NCBI GenBank assembly: GCA_033060915.1
Contig: CM065378.1
Span: forward strand, 55,361,001-55,425,000
Reading direction: 5' to 3'
Origin: Euryodendron excelsum
Lineage: Eukaryota; Streptophyta; Magnoliopsida; Ericales; Pentaphylacaceae
DNA: 64,000 nucleotides
Each line of letters opens with the position of its first letter. The stretch's first letter is position 1. The notes under the pieces were generated by a model that did not search any database, had not been told where the DNA came from, and saw only the letters and a program-made list of their open reading frames with translations. A program made the position numbers and the translations under genes. Positions 35,700-46,558 of this stretch are shown piece by piece.

Positions 35700-35932
35700 T
35701 TTTGGGTACTGTATAAGGGAAAAAATTGAATGGTTTAATAGCTCTCTCGGGCCTGTCACATAGGTTGATCGAGTTACAAACAATTTCCTTGGACTTCCCC
35801 GGGTCCAGTTACACTGGTACGTTGGGAACTGTATACAATAAAAAATTGAATGGATGAATAGCTATCTCGGGCTGGTCACATCGGTTGTCGAGTGATACAG
35901 TGTCTTGGACTTTCCCGGGTTCAGTTACATGT
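35700..35932. repeat. Direct tandem duplication, about 121-bp period
   Basis: Phrases aaaaaattgaatgg, tctcgggc.tgtcaca and ggactt.cccgggt.cagttac occur in the same order in 35700-35820 and 35821-35932. The unit is unrelated to the 240-bp unit just upstream. Confidence 0.8.
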
Positions 35933-38525
35933 ATCTTTAGGCAATCAGAGCAAATTGTACATTTAAGAATGCAGATATTATGAACTTGTGTATTATTATG
36001 TTTACGAGAAAGTAGTGGAGGAAATTATGAATTTTGAGATGAAACTTTGTGGGGTGGGCTTTGTAGTTGCCTAATCAATACTTTAGATCTATGAATTAGC
36101 CAGTTGACTAGCGTGAGTCATGCAGAAATTACAATAAAACTGAGGAAAAATATTGTTACATAGTACTTTTCTTCAAGATACAAAGATATGCAACACTTCT
36201 ATCTAGTTCTTCTCATTAGGTTAGAAAAAAGTAGTATTGAAGTAGCGCTATAGTAGATGAACTTAAACTAAACCACCTATATGTTTTGGAAGTTGTAAAA
36301 TGTGAAGATCAAAAGTAAAATGGAAAAGAATAATTAAACAAAAAAGTGCAATAACTTAGAGCAGACTGTTGGAAAAACATCTTCAACAGAGAGTGCCGTA
36401 ATGTCAGCGGGTGGAATTATTTCTATAAGTTTGTGAACAAAAACATTGATTTTGATGTGTTACTAATATCTTGAATTAACTTTAAGAAGATATCATTGCA
36501 ATACCTTAAAAACTTCACTGTTACAAACCTGCATCTCGTGTTGCATCACCTTTTCTTGCTGGTAATGGTTTGCAGGACACCTATGAGATAGAAAGGTTTA
36601 ATAATAACACTTAACAATAATAACAACAAGAAACAACAACACCACCAGCAAGAAAAACAAACAATAAAAACAACCACAACAATAGTTGGACGTGTTAGTT
36701 CAAACTTAATGATTGTATCCACTGCCCTCGCATGTAGTTGTTGAGCATATACCTAGGGGTGGTACTATGTAGAAGGTGAGAGGTGCCATGGCACCCCCTT
36801 ATTCTGTGTAACCCTAGTATATATAGTATATGCACAGTATTTCAACAAGAATTTATTCTACGGCATCTCCCACAATTTAAAACCGTCCTTGAGACTTTGA
36901 TGTAATCAAATATCAAAATTTTTGTATAATTGCAGGACTGTGGATCATGCCCTTTTTATTTTCTTCTATACATTCTAATCTAATAAAATTAGGAGTTTCT
37001 ACAGTGCATTAATCCACCAAAAAAGGCCTAGTGCACAACTTTCATTTTTAGTGTAAAAGCAAAATTTTGTGAATTATTTTTTTTTTCTCTAATTGATTAT
37101 AGAGATGAGCTCAATCTCCAAGTTGACCTTTGTTTACCTTATATTCTTCTTTTTCTTTATAGGTTGCAATCCTTTGGACCCTTTTCATAAATAGATATTC
37201 TTTTTGGCCATTCAAAAGAAAAAAAAAAAAGAAAGAAACATATAGGATGGAACAATTGATTTGTCATTTTTTATATTTTGCTGCTGATTTTATTTTTCAT
37301 GTAAAGTTTTAGTTTTATATCCTAATATATTTTTAATGCTTGAACTTATAAATATGTGCAAAGAAAACTTAAAACACAATAATTATATCACTAGGTTAAA
37401 ATGGTTCTTTTTATTTCAAGGTTCAGCACCCCCAAAATAAAATCCTAATTCCAACCCTAATAGTACCAATGCATTATTAGACGTTGTGAAATGATTTATA
37501 TAAATGCATCGAAGTACTCCCAGAATCATCTTGCATGTTAGCAATCACTAAAACAGTTGAAACAACTAAAGTACTAAACAGAGGACATAAATTTAATACC
37601 TCGCAGAGAATTAATATAAGGATTACAAGTTGATACTAGTTTACATTTCCCCAGAATGATCTTTATTTATTTATTTTTCATTGCTAAAGTCAACGAACAT
37701 TAAATTGTGAATTTGCTGCTTGAAGCTGTCTGAAGAGTCTGATTGCCTTTGTTCTCATGCGCAAGTGCTTAGGAAAGTGTAGGAGTGATTGCTCAGATCC
37801 TTTTCTTCCTCAAATATTAGAATATTTGAACAAAACCAAAACTTTATTCCACTCTTAAGAAACCTGAAAGAACCTCGATGGCCTGGTTCCATTTCCAAAA
37901 GGCCTTTTTAGCTAGCACCCAAACCCAAATTCATTTTTGTTTTTACACACCATAAGTCCAACGTACGAATTGATCAGCTTTTGCAGCATACCCTTTTCAG
38001 ATCAATGCATAGATTAGATGGATATGTTATGTGATTATGGAAGACATTTTTCAAGTTTTGTATTCAAATAGATATACAAACATTGTCATTTTAATTAACT
38101 TTGCTTGTAGGATGTGCTTTCTATCTTAAAGAGAGTAAATAGCAGCTTTCAGTTCTTTGCAGTGATGTCCCGTTGTATGATTTTATCTGATGCATATTCT
38201 AATGATTAAGCCAAACTGACATTTGGGTGTACTATGAATTAATACATATTTAGGGCTCGTACATGACTTTTGGGGGAACCTATAGATTGACTTGTGAGGA
38301 GAAAATACAAAAACCTTTGTTGTGATGGCTGAAGTCCACTTTACAAACAAATTTATTTTGCTATTTTATGATTGAACACAACTGCAGAGTTTTGTCTGTA
38401 ATGGAGGCTGATAAACTAGATATGCATTACCAGATATACATACTATAAATTGTTGGATGAATTCAAATTCTTTTCTTTTGTTAAATAACTTCAAATCTTC
38501 TATTCTTTAGAGGCGAAGAGAAAGA
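35933..38525. other. Unassigned DNA upstream of the ankyrin pseudogene
   Basis: AT-rich, no gene recognised. The few hundred bases before 38526 would hold the 5' region of the ankyrin gene; no clear TATA box was fixed. Confidence 0.4.
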
Positions 38526-39858
38526 ATGGAGCAGAGGCTCTGCGAAGCAGCAATTGAAGGGAGTTTAGAATCCTTAAGTGAAATTATTGGAGAAGATGAG
38601 AGGATTCTTGATAAGATTGTGGCAGGATGCTTCAACTGCAGTCCACTGCATGTGGCTGCATCACGAGGGCACACAATCTTTGTGAAAGAGCTTTTGCACC
38701 GCAATCAGAAGCTTGCTGAAGTTTAAGATGCAGAACATTGTTCGGCCCTTCACTTGGCATCGGCTGAAGGGCACATGGAAATTGTGAGTGAATTGATAGT
38801 GGCTAGGCCTAAGATGTGTGTACCTCTTGATCGAGATGGTAGAAACCCTCTCCACATTGCCGCAGTGGAGGGCAAGGAGGAGGCGTTGGAGCAATTGTTG
38901 CAAGCCAGCCCTAAAGCAGCTGAAATAAGGGTGCACCGGGAAGAGTCAATCTTATACCTATGTGTCAAGCACAATCAGCTTGACACTTTGGGACTGTTGT
39001 TGAAAAACATTGGAGCTCAGTTTGTCAATGCCTAGGATATTGGTGGCAACACCATATTACATCTAGCTGTTTTGAATGGTCAAAAAGAGGTATACAACGA
39101 AACTATAAACTTCTTTTCTATTCAATTGCTTCCCAATTTCTTGTCTAATGGAGAGAAAATGTAAATGTTTCAGATCGCAGAACAGTTGACTAAGGACCCC
39201 CAAATAGATCTAAATGCAGCAAATGCAAATGGACAAACGGCAGTGGACATTGCCTTTCTAGCATTAGAGGGACCAAGTCCGAAAATGCAGCACGTTTACA
39301 TTGGAGACTTACTTCGAGATGCCAATGGGAAAACATCAAAAGATCTCATAAAATTTGATTGGCTGAAGAAGAAGGACACATTGATGATTGTTGCATCCAT
39401 CATAGCAACAGTCACATTCCAGGCCAGACAACTCAGATACGAATAGAGCTGGGCAAGCTATAATGGCATCTAGTCATCCAACCTTCTACTCATTTTTCCT
39501 TTGGGGAAACACAATTGGATTAATTGCAGCTCTTCTCTTAATGTTTCTGCTCACTAACATATTTCCATGTGGACAAAGGTCATTTACATCGATACTAGCA
39601 GTGATCAACTTGATGATTATCACTTGTGTGGCATCTATTTATGCGACTTCTGTACTTATGGTGACCCAAGAAAACGACAGAAAAGCACTCAAAATTGGAG
39701 TTGTAATCATAGTGTGCTGTAGCGTGATGGTACTTCATCTCCTACTGAATGCCATCCATTTGATAGCAGATTTGGTCAAAGAGAAACAAAGTAGAAAGAA
39801 TGCCACTGATTCTGCCCAACGGGCTGAGAATTTGCGCCAACTGCTAGCTAATATTTGA
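38526..39858 (+). pseudogene. Ankyrin-repeat/PGG membrane protein pseudogene (BDA1/ACD6-like)
   Basis: Exon 1 (38526-39089) starts MEQRLCEAAIEGSLESL and carries ankyrin units (SPLHVAASRGHT, SALHLASAEGHMEIV, NPLHIAAVEGKEE, ILHLAVLNGQKE). A GT-AG intron (39090-39173, 84 bp) is phase 0. Exon 2 adds NANGQTAVDIA, then the PGG-domain opening (KKKDTLMIVASIIATVTFQA). Three further hydrophobic segments follow in another frame to 39858. Plant proteins of this type sit in membranes and act in defence or stress signalling. Breaks: TAA at 38724-38726, TAG at 39033-39035, and a frameshift between about 39425 and 39463 that removes the PGG motif. Both stops fit C-to-T changes in Gln codons. The rest of the gene is well preserved, so inactivation looks moderately recent. 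Confidence 0.88.
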
Positions 39859-41829
39859 TCTTTCTCTTGGTTTCTGGGTACTGGTTAGAGGAATCCTCTG
39901 GTGTTGGCTGTGGTGCTGTCCCCATAATGGTGCTGAAGTTTGCTGGCCTTGTTCTGCTGCAGTTCTTATTAATGTCATTATTTCTGAGGCCGGGACTGTG
40001 CTATTTTTTCTGAAACGTGATAGTTTGTTGTCTGTTCTCATAACAAACTGAGAATATACACTGTTTACTGTTTTGGTGTAAGGATGTGAAGTCATATGTA
40101 GCTTTGTTTTTTTTTTGGTTTTGAGTGTGTCTTGCACTCCCCATGCTACATGTAATGCTCCCTGCTTCCTTGTATGGTACAAAGAAATGCTAACCTAGCC
40201 ATATCTCTATGTTTTTTACTTACCTTTCCATCAGAAGTACATTGCGTGGCATTACTCTCCCTTGAAGAAAAGCTGAATAGTTTGATTTAAGATTGCATGT
40301 AGCACCTTCTTGACCCTTTGGACAATTAGTTTGCTAGTTTACCATGCATTTGTAGTTCAAATTTTACAAGCAATAGGTCTAAAACCCTTCATTGCGATTA
40401 GATTATTAGTGTTAGAAAATACGGTCAGAGCTGTTGAGTTCGTGCCATCAGAATGTTGTTGAGGCATAAATTCTTTCTTTAGTTTACAACTGAGGAAATT
40501 TTCCTCGATTGAATTCCTTGTTTTGTTTTTAACTTCGAGTTGAATGATAATTTGTATTCAAAGCTTTCTACGTTCAAAAAGAATCTACATGCCTAAATAA
40601 AAGTTTGAAGATCAGAGATATGACTAGTACTTGAGCTTTCGGCAACTTTCGATGTTCTGCCAGAATTGGCCTGGTCTCGGGAAATTCAACAGCAACGGTT
40701 CTTATTTGGCTTTATTTAGAATTTTCACTCTATCCTTGGTGAAACTATACGATGACAATCAAAGCTTGTAGATAGGTGCTCAGTGTGGCAAAAGAAGATA
40801 CGTGGTTTAATAGTGCCGGAGGCAAAGTTACATTTCTATGTAAGACTGAAACTCAATTTTAAGGTGCTTAGATTAGCCGCTTCTCTTTTTTCGTTTTTTT
40901 TGTTGTTTTTAGCTCAGTTTTCGTCTCTAGGTTCAATTTTGGAATTGTGACCTGATTAGCTTTGTCTCATACAGGTGCAGCTGTTGTCACTTACAGGATG
41001 CAACAAAAACCTTGGAGGATGCTGATAAAGCTGTGTTGGAGTTGTACTATGGAGGGCACGGGTAAAGGATGGTCTCACTGTTGTTGATGTTGAAGAGGCT
41101 CGGTCTCTATATAAATTGAACAGAAAACTAAAAGGATAGAGGGATTGACAACTTAACAACATAGAAGGCCGCAAATCTAAGAGCAGTCTAGGCATGTCCA
41201 TTGTAACTTACCAAATGGTATTATACTGGAGGGTCAAATGTATAGTTTCTTCCATTTTGACTAATGAATGATGAAGACTAGAACACTTCAAAGACATACC
41301 TCGGGTATTGGGATTATACATTGACCTTATTACTCTTTATTATTTTGACAAAATGCTCACAGAGCGCGCGGGTATGCTAAGAGAGGGAAGGCGTGTATAA
41401 CTACGTTCCTGCAAGATTTATATCTTACTCACCCTTATGTTTTTGCTTCAATTTTCTCTCTCGGCGAAATATTACGTGACAAGAGAGACAGCCACCAAAA
41501 TTTATTTAGGAATGCATACGTATGGACTCGATCAGGTCCATTGCTTCCAGATTAAGCCAGACGTTGATCATCACTCTCCAACCTCATATCACTCCTTGTG
41601 ATGTTAAACATAGCCACATACTTTGGCATCAAATGGAAGCTGCCTGCCATGGTGTCAAATGAAGGATTTGCTTATTTAAGAATGATCTATCATGCATCAT
41701 GGTTTTGATCTTAGACATTTTGAATTCATCTGGAAATGTTTTAATGAAAATGAATTGACACTTCATAACTAGTACTGCTTTATAATTGTTTCAATTACAA
41801 CAACCAAAATATCATAACAAACTTTGTTT
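39859..41829. other. Unassigned DNA between ankyrin and PMEI pseudogenes
   Basis: The start is probably the ankyrin gene's 3' UTR. A short open stretch follows an acceptor-like sequence near 40973 (ctcatacag) but gives no recognisable protein. No other feature was found. Confidence 0.38.
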
Positions 41830-42381
41830 TTAGGAATTAGGCCATTGCCTTACAACACATATATTTACACCTACGTAATCTAGATAAACCTTGAATACTT
41901 TTCTCAAGTCCGACCAAATCTCTGGTGATATAACCTTTGGTGCTTTGTTAGGAACACTGCTCATGCATTTCAAAGTCCGAGAAAAAACTTTGTTCAAAGC
42001 ATTTCCAGCAGCTCTGCGATCATCTCTATTTATAGCCTCAATAGCCTTTGGAAAGTAATTATTCACAATTGTGTGGAGAAGTTTCTTGCACATATATAAG
42101 TATGGTTTTAACTTTGGATGGGATTCAATAAGCATAATGGTGTGGTTTAGAAAAGTGACTGCCTTAGCATTTGCAGCTTCAGTAGCAATGAGGCTTAGGC
42201 CTGTAATATTTGCAGTTTTGCTTCAAGGGTCTGATCGCAGAATTGAGTTACAGAGTTGGAAAGGGGACGCCCTTCTGCATGTTCTTCTTATGAAATCAGT
42301 CTGAGCTACAATTGAGAATTGGCTTAAGGCTAGAAAGATCGTAAGAAGAAAGACGAACCAGAGGAAGTCTAAAACCTTCAT
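41830..42381 (-). pseudogene. PMEI/invertase-inhibitor-like gene, copy P1, with one in-frame TGA
   Basis: From ATG at 42381 one frame runs 184 codons to TAA at 41830-41832. Residues 1-26 form a hydrophobic signal peptide. Four cysteines follow the PMEI pattern: TCRRASPFQLC at residues 34-44, later YMCKK and TLKCMSS. The helix phrase LIATEAANAKA is typical of the family, and total length fits. Family members are secreted four-helix inhibitors of pectin methylesterase or invertase. The only visible lesion is TGA at codon 53 (42223-42225), just after LRSDP where Arg is often found; CGA to TGA by CpG deamination is the simplest origin. Copy P3 has the same stop. No intron is needed. Without readthrough it encodes only a 52-residue stub. 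Confidence 0.82.
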
Positions 42382-42389
42382 TATGAGGC

Positions 42390-43683
42390 TGTTACTGAAC
42401 AACACAGAAAGAAGGGGCAAGAAATGATGCTTTGATGGATGTTAACCAAGCTAAGGAGTTACCTATGTATACTGCTCGACTTTTGTCTCAGTATGTAATC
42501 AAACTAGGAGAAAGTTGTACTATTCTATGTTACATGTAATTATTGTTATCCTTCCATTTACATTAACGACATCCTAAAATTTATTTATGGATTTGTTTTT
42601 ATGGAATTCAATCCATTCAGATATTGTTGGGCAAAAGAGGGGGATATGTATAGTAGCGAAACAAATTCTATTAACCTTTGTTGAGTAAATTTATCTTTTC
42701 AACTAGTTTAATACAATTCTCCGGTTTATAAAATAGTAAAACCAAATACATACTTTTGTATGATAGTCTTAGTTGAAGCTTGACCATATCCATCCTTATC
42801 TAAAGTAGACTATTAACAAATTAAATACTAGTAGCTCAGAGTGCTTTAAAGAAAAACTTTGCTCATAATCCATAGCACAAGCATCAAACTTTTAACTTTA
42901 AATTCTCAAGATTCATTTAAGAGAAGCATAAACAGTTATAAAAATATTGTTAACACAAACAGAGAGTAGTAGAAGAAGAAGAAGAAGAGTTTACCTTTTA
43001 GCGCAACATCACATATGTAGACCTTGCAGCCACCTTACTGCTCTCGAGAAATTATTTGGTCCATTTGGAGGGCCACATCACTTCACTCCTCCTCTTATAA
43101 TGAGTTTGGTCCTCCACCTGCTAGGTGAAGATGATATGTGTATTAAGGACTGGCCTTATTGTGAGAGGGGAGGTGACATTGTGTTCTTGGAATACTCAAT
43201 AATTTTTCATTACTCTCTGTTATCACCTGTTTCGTCAAAATAATACATAAATAACTAACTATGTGTATGATCGTTAATAGGCCATTATTGGATGTACAAC
43301 AAAGGGAACCGTGTTTTCTATTTGAGTTATAATGCTTTTATAATATTATTATTAGATGTGTCTGCAGTATTGTAATTTTCTTTCCATAATATATTCTAAC
43401 TTTTCTTACTTAACTAGTGGAATGATACTTATTTACAAACGAGATCAGTTATACCTTTATTTTAGTTCCCTTAAAAAATGTATGATGGTTATGTACTATA
43501 CAACATCAAAATTTTCAATCTAGGGTAATGAACTGATGATACATAAAAATAAAAAGAAATTATATAAAAAAATTACAGAATGACGTAACTAAGTTGTAAG
43601 TCAAGATACACTTTAATTATAAAGCTCCCAACACCGTATCACTCTAGTTCAAGAATTAATGCAAAAATTCTAGAAGAATATTA
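42390..43683. other. P1 upstream region and unassigned DNA
   Basis: 42382-42530 (minus) is homologous to the region before P3 (about 45870-46000 on plus), so the copies were duplicated with promoter-proximal sequence. Beyond that, a short (AAG)n run lies at about 42968-42988; no gene was recognised. Confidence 0.5.
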
Positions 43684-43972
43684 TGGCCTGTTTGGCCACG
43701 TTTATAATTTTTGTTTTTTGTTTTTTTTTTTCAAAAAAAACAAAAAACAGTGTTTGTTTAAATTTTTTTTTTTTAGTTTTTTATAAGATTTGAAAAAAAG
43801 AAACTAAAAACACTAAAATGGGTGTGTTCTCTCTTATCAAAATATTAGTCTAGTACTATTGGCACAACGATAACCTATAAATATCCATTAATAGACCACA
43901 AAAAACACACAGCATAAACACAAAATAAAAATACACAATAAAAAATAAAAACAAAAAGCGTTACCAAACGGG
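43684..43972. mobile_element. MITE candidate with CCTGTTTGG/CCCGTTTGG ends
   Basis: The left end GGCCTGTTTGGCCACG and the reverse-complemented right end GTCCCGTTTGGTAACG are imperfect inverted repeats. The body is A/T-homopolymer-rich and non-coding. No clean target duplication was found. Confidence 0.42.
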
Positions 43973-44184
43973 ACTTCCTTTAATCTATTATATGGCACAG
44001 GTAACTCATATCAATTAACACTATCTCCTCCTCTCACACAGCACGATTGTTTTCATGGTTCAATCCGCCACGCCATTGCTTGCATAGCACGGTTGAATTT
44101 AAACTTTATCCTTTTTACTATTCAATCGTACATTATTATCAATTGATCTAATTGGTTATTGGGCTTTTATGCTATGGTTGAAAC

Positions 44185-44372
44185 TAGATTTATCAAGGGA
44201 AAAGAAAAGGACAAAAAAAAAAGTGAACAAAATGAAAGATTTTAAATTTTTACTTATTTTTTTTTATGTTCTTTTGTCCTTCATTTTCTCTAACAACCAA
44301 ACCTAACAAGTAATTTCACATTCTTGTCCATTTCCTTTTCTTTTACCAAATTCCTTGATCCAAACAAAGCAT
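44185..44372. mobile_element. MITE, same family as 16550-16745
   Basis: The left end atttatcaagggaaaagaaa and the reverse-complemented right end TTTGGATCAAGGAATTTGG are imperfectly inverted. The internal order of phrases (gattttaaatttttacttattttttttatg, caaccaaacctaacaagtaatttcac) parallels the copy near 16.6 kb. Confidence 0.5.
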
Positions 44373-45120
44373 TACTATATTATGGTTTTAGGTTATTGGC
44401 AATATTTATTTATCATATCTGCTCACTTGCTTAGTATGTGTTGCTAAATTGGAATATATAATCCTGTCCATAAATATGATATTTGTTCATATGCAAAACT
44501 TGATCCTGTCTATAAGTGTGATATTTGTTCATATACAAAACTTGATTGAACATTGTGATTTATGCATTCAATATATGGAGATATATAAATGTTCAATAAG
44601 TGGTATTGTTTTGTCTCTTTTAGTTTTTTGGATAATTTTTTCTTTGAGTAAAGTCAGTATATTATTGTTTTCATATAGTTTTGAATTTTTTTGTTTGTAT
44701 AGTATTACCTCGTGGCTTAAGGTAGAATATTCCTTGTATTGAGTTTCGCTGGACGGTGCACTTGGTTTAAGTTTTTAGAAACCCAAAACACTATTTTTAA
44801 TCACAAGGGAGACAGCTGCAGTTTGGACCATCTTTAATCTCAATGAATGGAAATTTAGCAGCTGTATTCTAGTTTAGCTTAAGATTTACATATCATTGGT
44901 AGGTTTGCTCATACCAGTATATGTTTTGTGATTTTTTCAAAGTTTGATCTTTGTTATTTAAATAAATTCTTTTCACAACCATGTGGAAGCGCTTTTTTTT
45001 TTTCTTCTTTTTTTCTCAGGAAATATAGGTGTACAAGTACTTGAAAGTCAAGTAAACAGTTTGGTTCTTTTTTATTGGCATTAGAAAGCTAATAACTGCT
45101 TTATAATTATCTCAATTATA
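44373..45120. other. Unassigned AT-rich DNA
   Basis: A short local duplication, 'atatttgttcatat.caaaacttgat', occurs twice near 44478-44546. A 97-codon open frame covers it but has no domain. Confidence 0.4.
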
Positions 45121-45149
45121 GCCAATATCTCATAACAAAGTTTGTGTTT

Positions 45150-45452
45150 TTGGAATTGGGCCGTTGACTAAAACTGATATATTTACAGTTACTTAATTTA
45201 AATAAACATTGAATACTTTACTTATGTCCGGCCGAGTCTCTCGTGATATAAACTTTGGTAGTTTGTTAGGAAGATAACTCAGTACATTTCTCAGTCCCAG
45301 GGAAAACTTTGTTTAAGGCATTTCCCCAGCTTTTTGATCATCTCTATTTGTGGCCTCAACAGCCTTCGGAAAGTGATTACTCACAATTGTGTGGAGAAGT
45401 TTCTTGCACTTACATAAGATAGGTTTTAACTTTGGATGGCAGTCAATAAGCT
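45150..45452 (-). pseudogene. PMEI-like copy P2, 3' half only
   Basis: The minus strand matches the second half of P1 over about 300 bp, from the region preceding the third cysteine to just before the stop, plus about 40 bp of 3' flank (ctgctttataatt...). It contains frameshifts and lacks the signal peptide and first two cysteines. It is truncated where the homology to P1 stops near 45455 beside a CT-rich run. Confidence 0.7.
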
Positions 45453-45454
45453 CA

Positions 45455-46000
45455 CACAACAAACATTTAGCTCTCTCTCTCTCTGTGTGACAAGAAATAT
45501 TTGCCGAATTTATATGCTCTCTTGAATGAATTTTGAGAACTAAAAGTTGAAAGTTTAATGGTTATGCCATCCTTGAATGCAAAACTACTTTAGATAAGCA
45601 TCAATATGGTCAAGCCTCAATTAAGACTATCGTACAAAAACATAAGTTTTATTTTACTCTTTTGTAAACTGGAGAATTACATTAGACTAGTTGGAAATTA
45701 CATCTACTTAACAAGGCTTGACAAAATGTCATCAGAGTAAATGCAAAGATAACAGTATCTGAATGGATTTGATTTCGCAGAAGAAGAATCCATAAATAAA
45801 TGTTAGAATGTCATTAGAGTAAATGGAACAGTAATAAAGTTACATGTGACAGAGATTTGTAAATCTAACTTTATCCGAGTTTGGTTACACATTGAGACAA
45901 AAGCCAAGTTGTATATATACATAGGTAACTTTGCTTGATTAACTTACAATAGACCATCTTTCCTCCCTTTCTTTCCCTTCCATTCAATAACAGCCCAACA
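45455..46000. other. Region between P2 and P3, including the P3 5' flank
   Basis: Starts with a short (CT)n run. From about 45870 to 46000 the sequence is homologous to the reverse complement of 42382-42530, the flank of P1. P2 and P3 are therefore head to head. Confidence 0.5.
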
Positions 46001-46194
46001 ATGAGAGTTTTAGATTTCCTCTCGTTCATCTTTATTCTTACAATCTTCCTAGCCTTAAGCCAATTCTCAAGAACCTGCAGGAAGATATACCCTTCCACAC
46101 TTTGTAACTCAATTTTGCGATCAGATCCATGAAGCAGAACTGCAAATATCAGTGGCCTAAGCCTCATTGCTACTGAAGCTGCAAATGCCAAGGC
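46001..46194 (+). pseudogene. PMEI-like copy P3, 5' part (split by retrotransposon)
   Basis: ATG at 46001 opens a hydrophobic signal peptide, then RTCRKIYPSTLC with the first two family cysteines, then LRSDP followed by TGA at 46130-46132 (codon 44). This is the same place as the stop in P1. The frame continues SRTANISGLSLIATEAANA up to AAGGC (46190-46194), the target site of the copia insertion. The continuation is at 55489. Relative to P1, about nine residues are missing between signal peptide and first cysteine. Confidence 0.82.
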
Positions 46195-46558
46195 TGTTGG
46201 CCCTTTGTTTAGGCTTATGTGTCCTGTTCTTTCAGCCTCAGAACATAACAAAATAACCAGAAACAAATCAGTTTTCACAGGTGAAGAAGAGCAGAATTTC
46301 CTACAGCAAAACGAGGGAGAAGAAGGGGTCTCCGAAAAACTGATTCTTTTTTCTAATATGATTCTAGAACTTTCATCATGTATGTATAGATGATTCTACA
46401 CCACTTAAATCTTTACAAGTGTACAAAATATCATCTATACAAATTAACTTCAGTTTACTTAACTTAACCACACTTGACTATAGTTAAACTTACACAAAAT
46501 ATGGTTAATATCAGTAAAACTAAGTTTTGATTTTTTTACAACATATTACTTCTTAACA
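46195..46558 (-). repeat. Copia composite, left LTR (3' LTR in element sense)
   Basis: Runs TGTTGGCCC to CTTCTTAACA, 364 bp. In element sense it follows the tract actttggggaa. The pol frame ends inside it (TAA at 46546-46548). It differs from the other LTRs mainly in its left ~210 bp. Confidence 0.92.

Noticed and set aside
35173..35783. Open frames with Arg-Glu runs
   Set aside because: They are artefacts of translating the CT/TA microsatellite and the tandem duplication.
42947..43243. 98-codon plus open frame
   Set aside because: It begins in an AAG microsatellite and has no domain; insufficient support.
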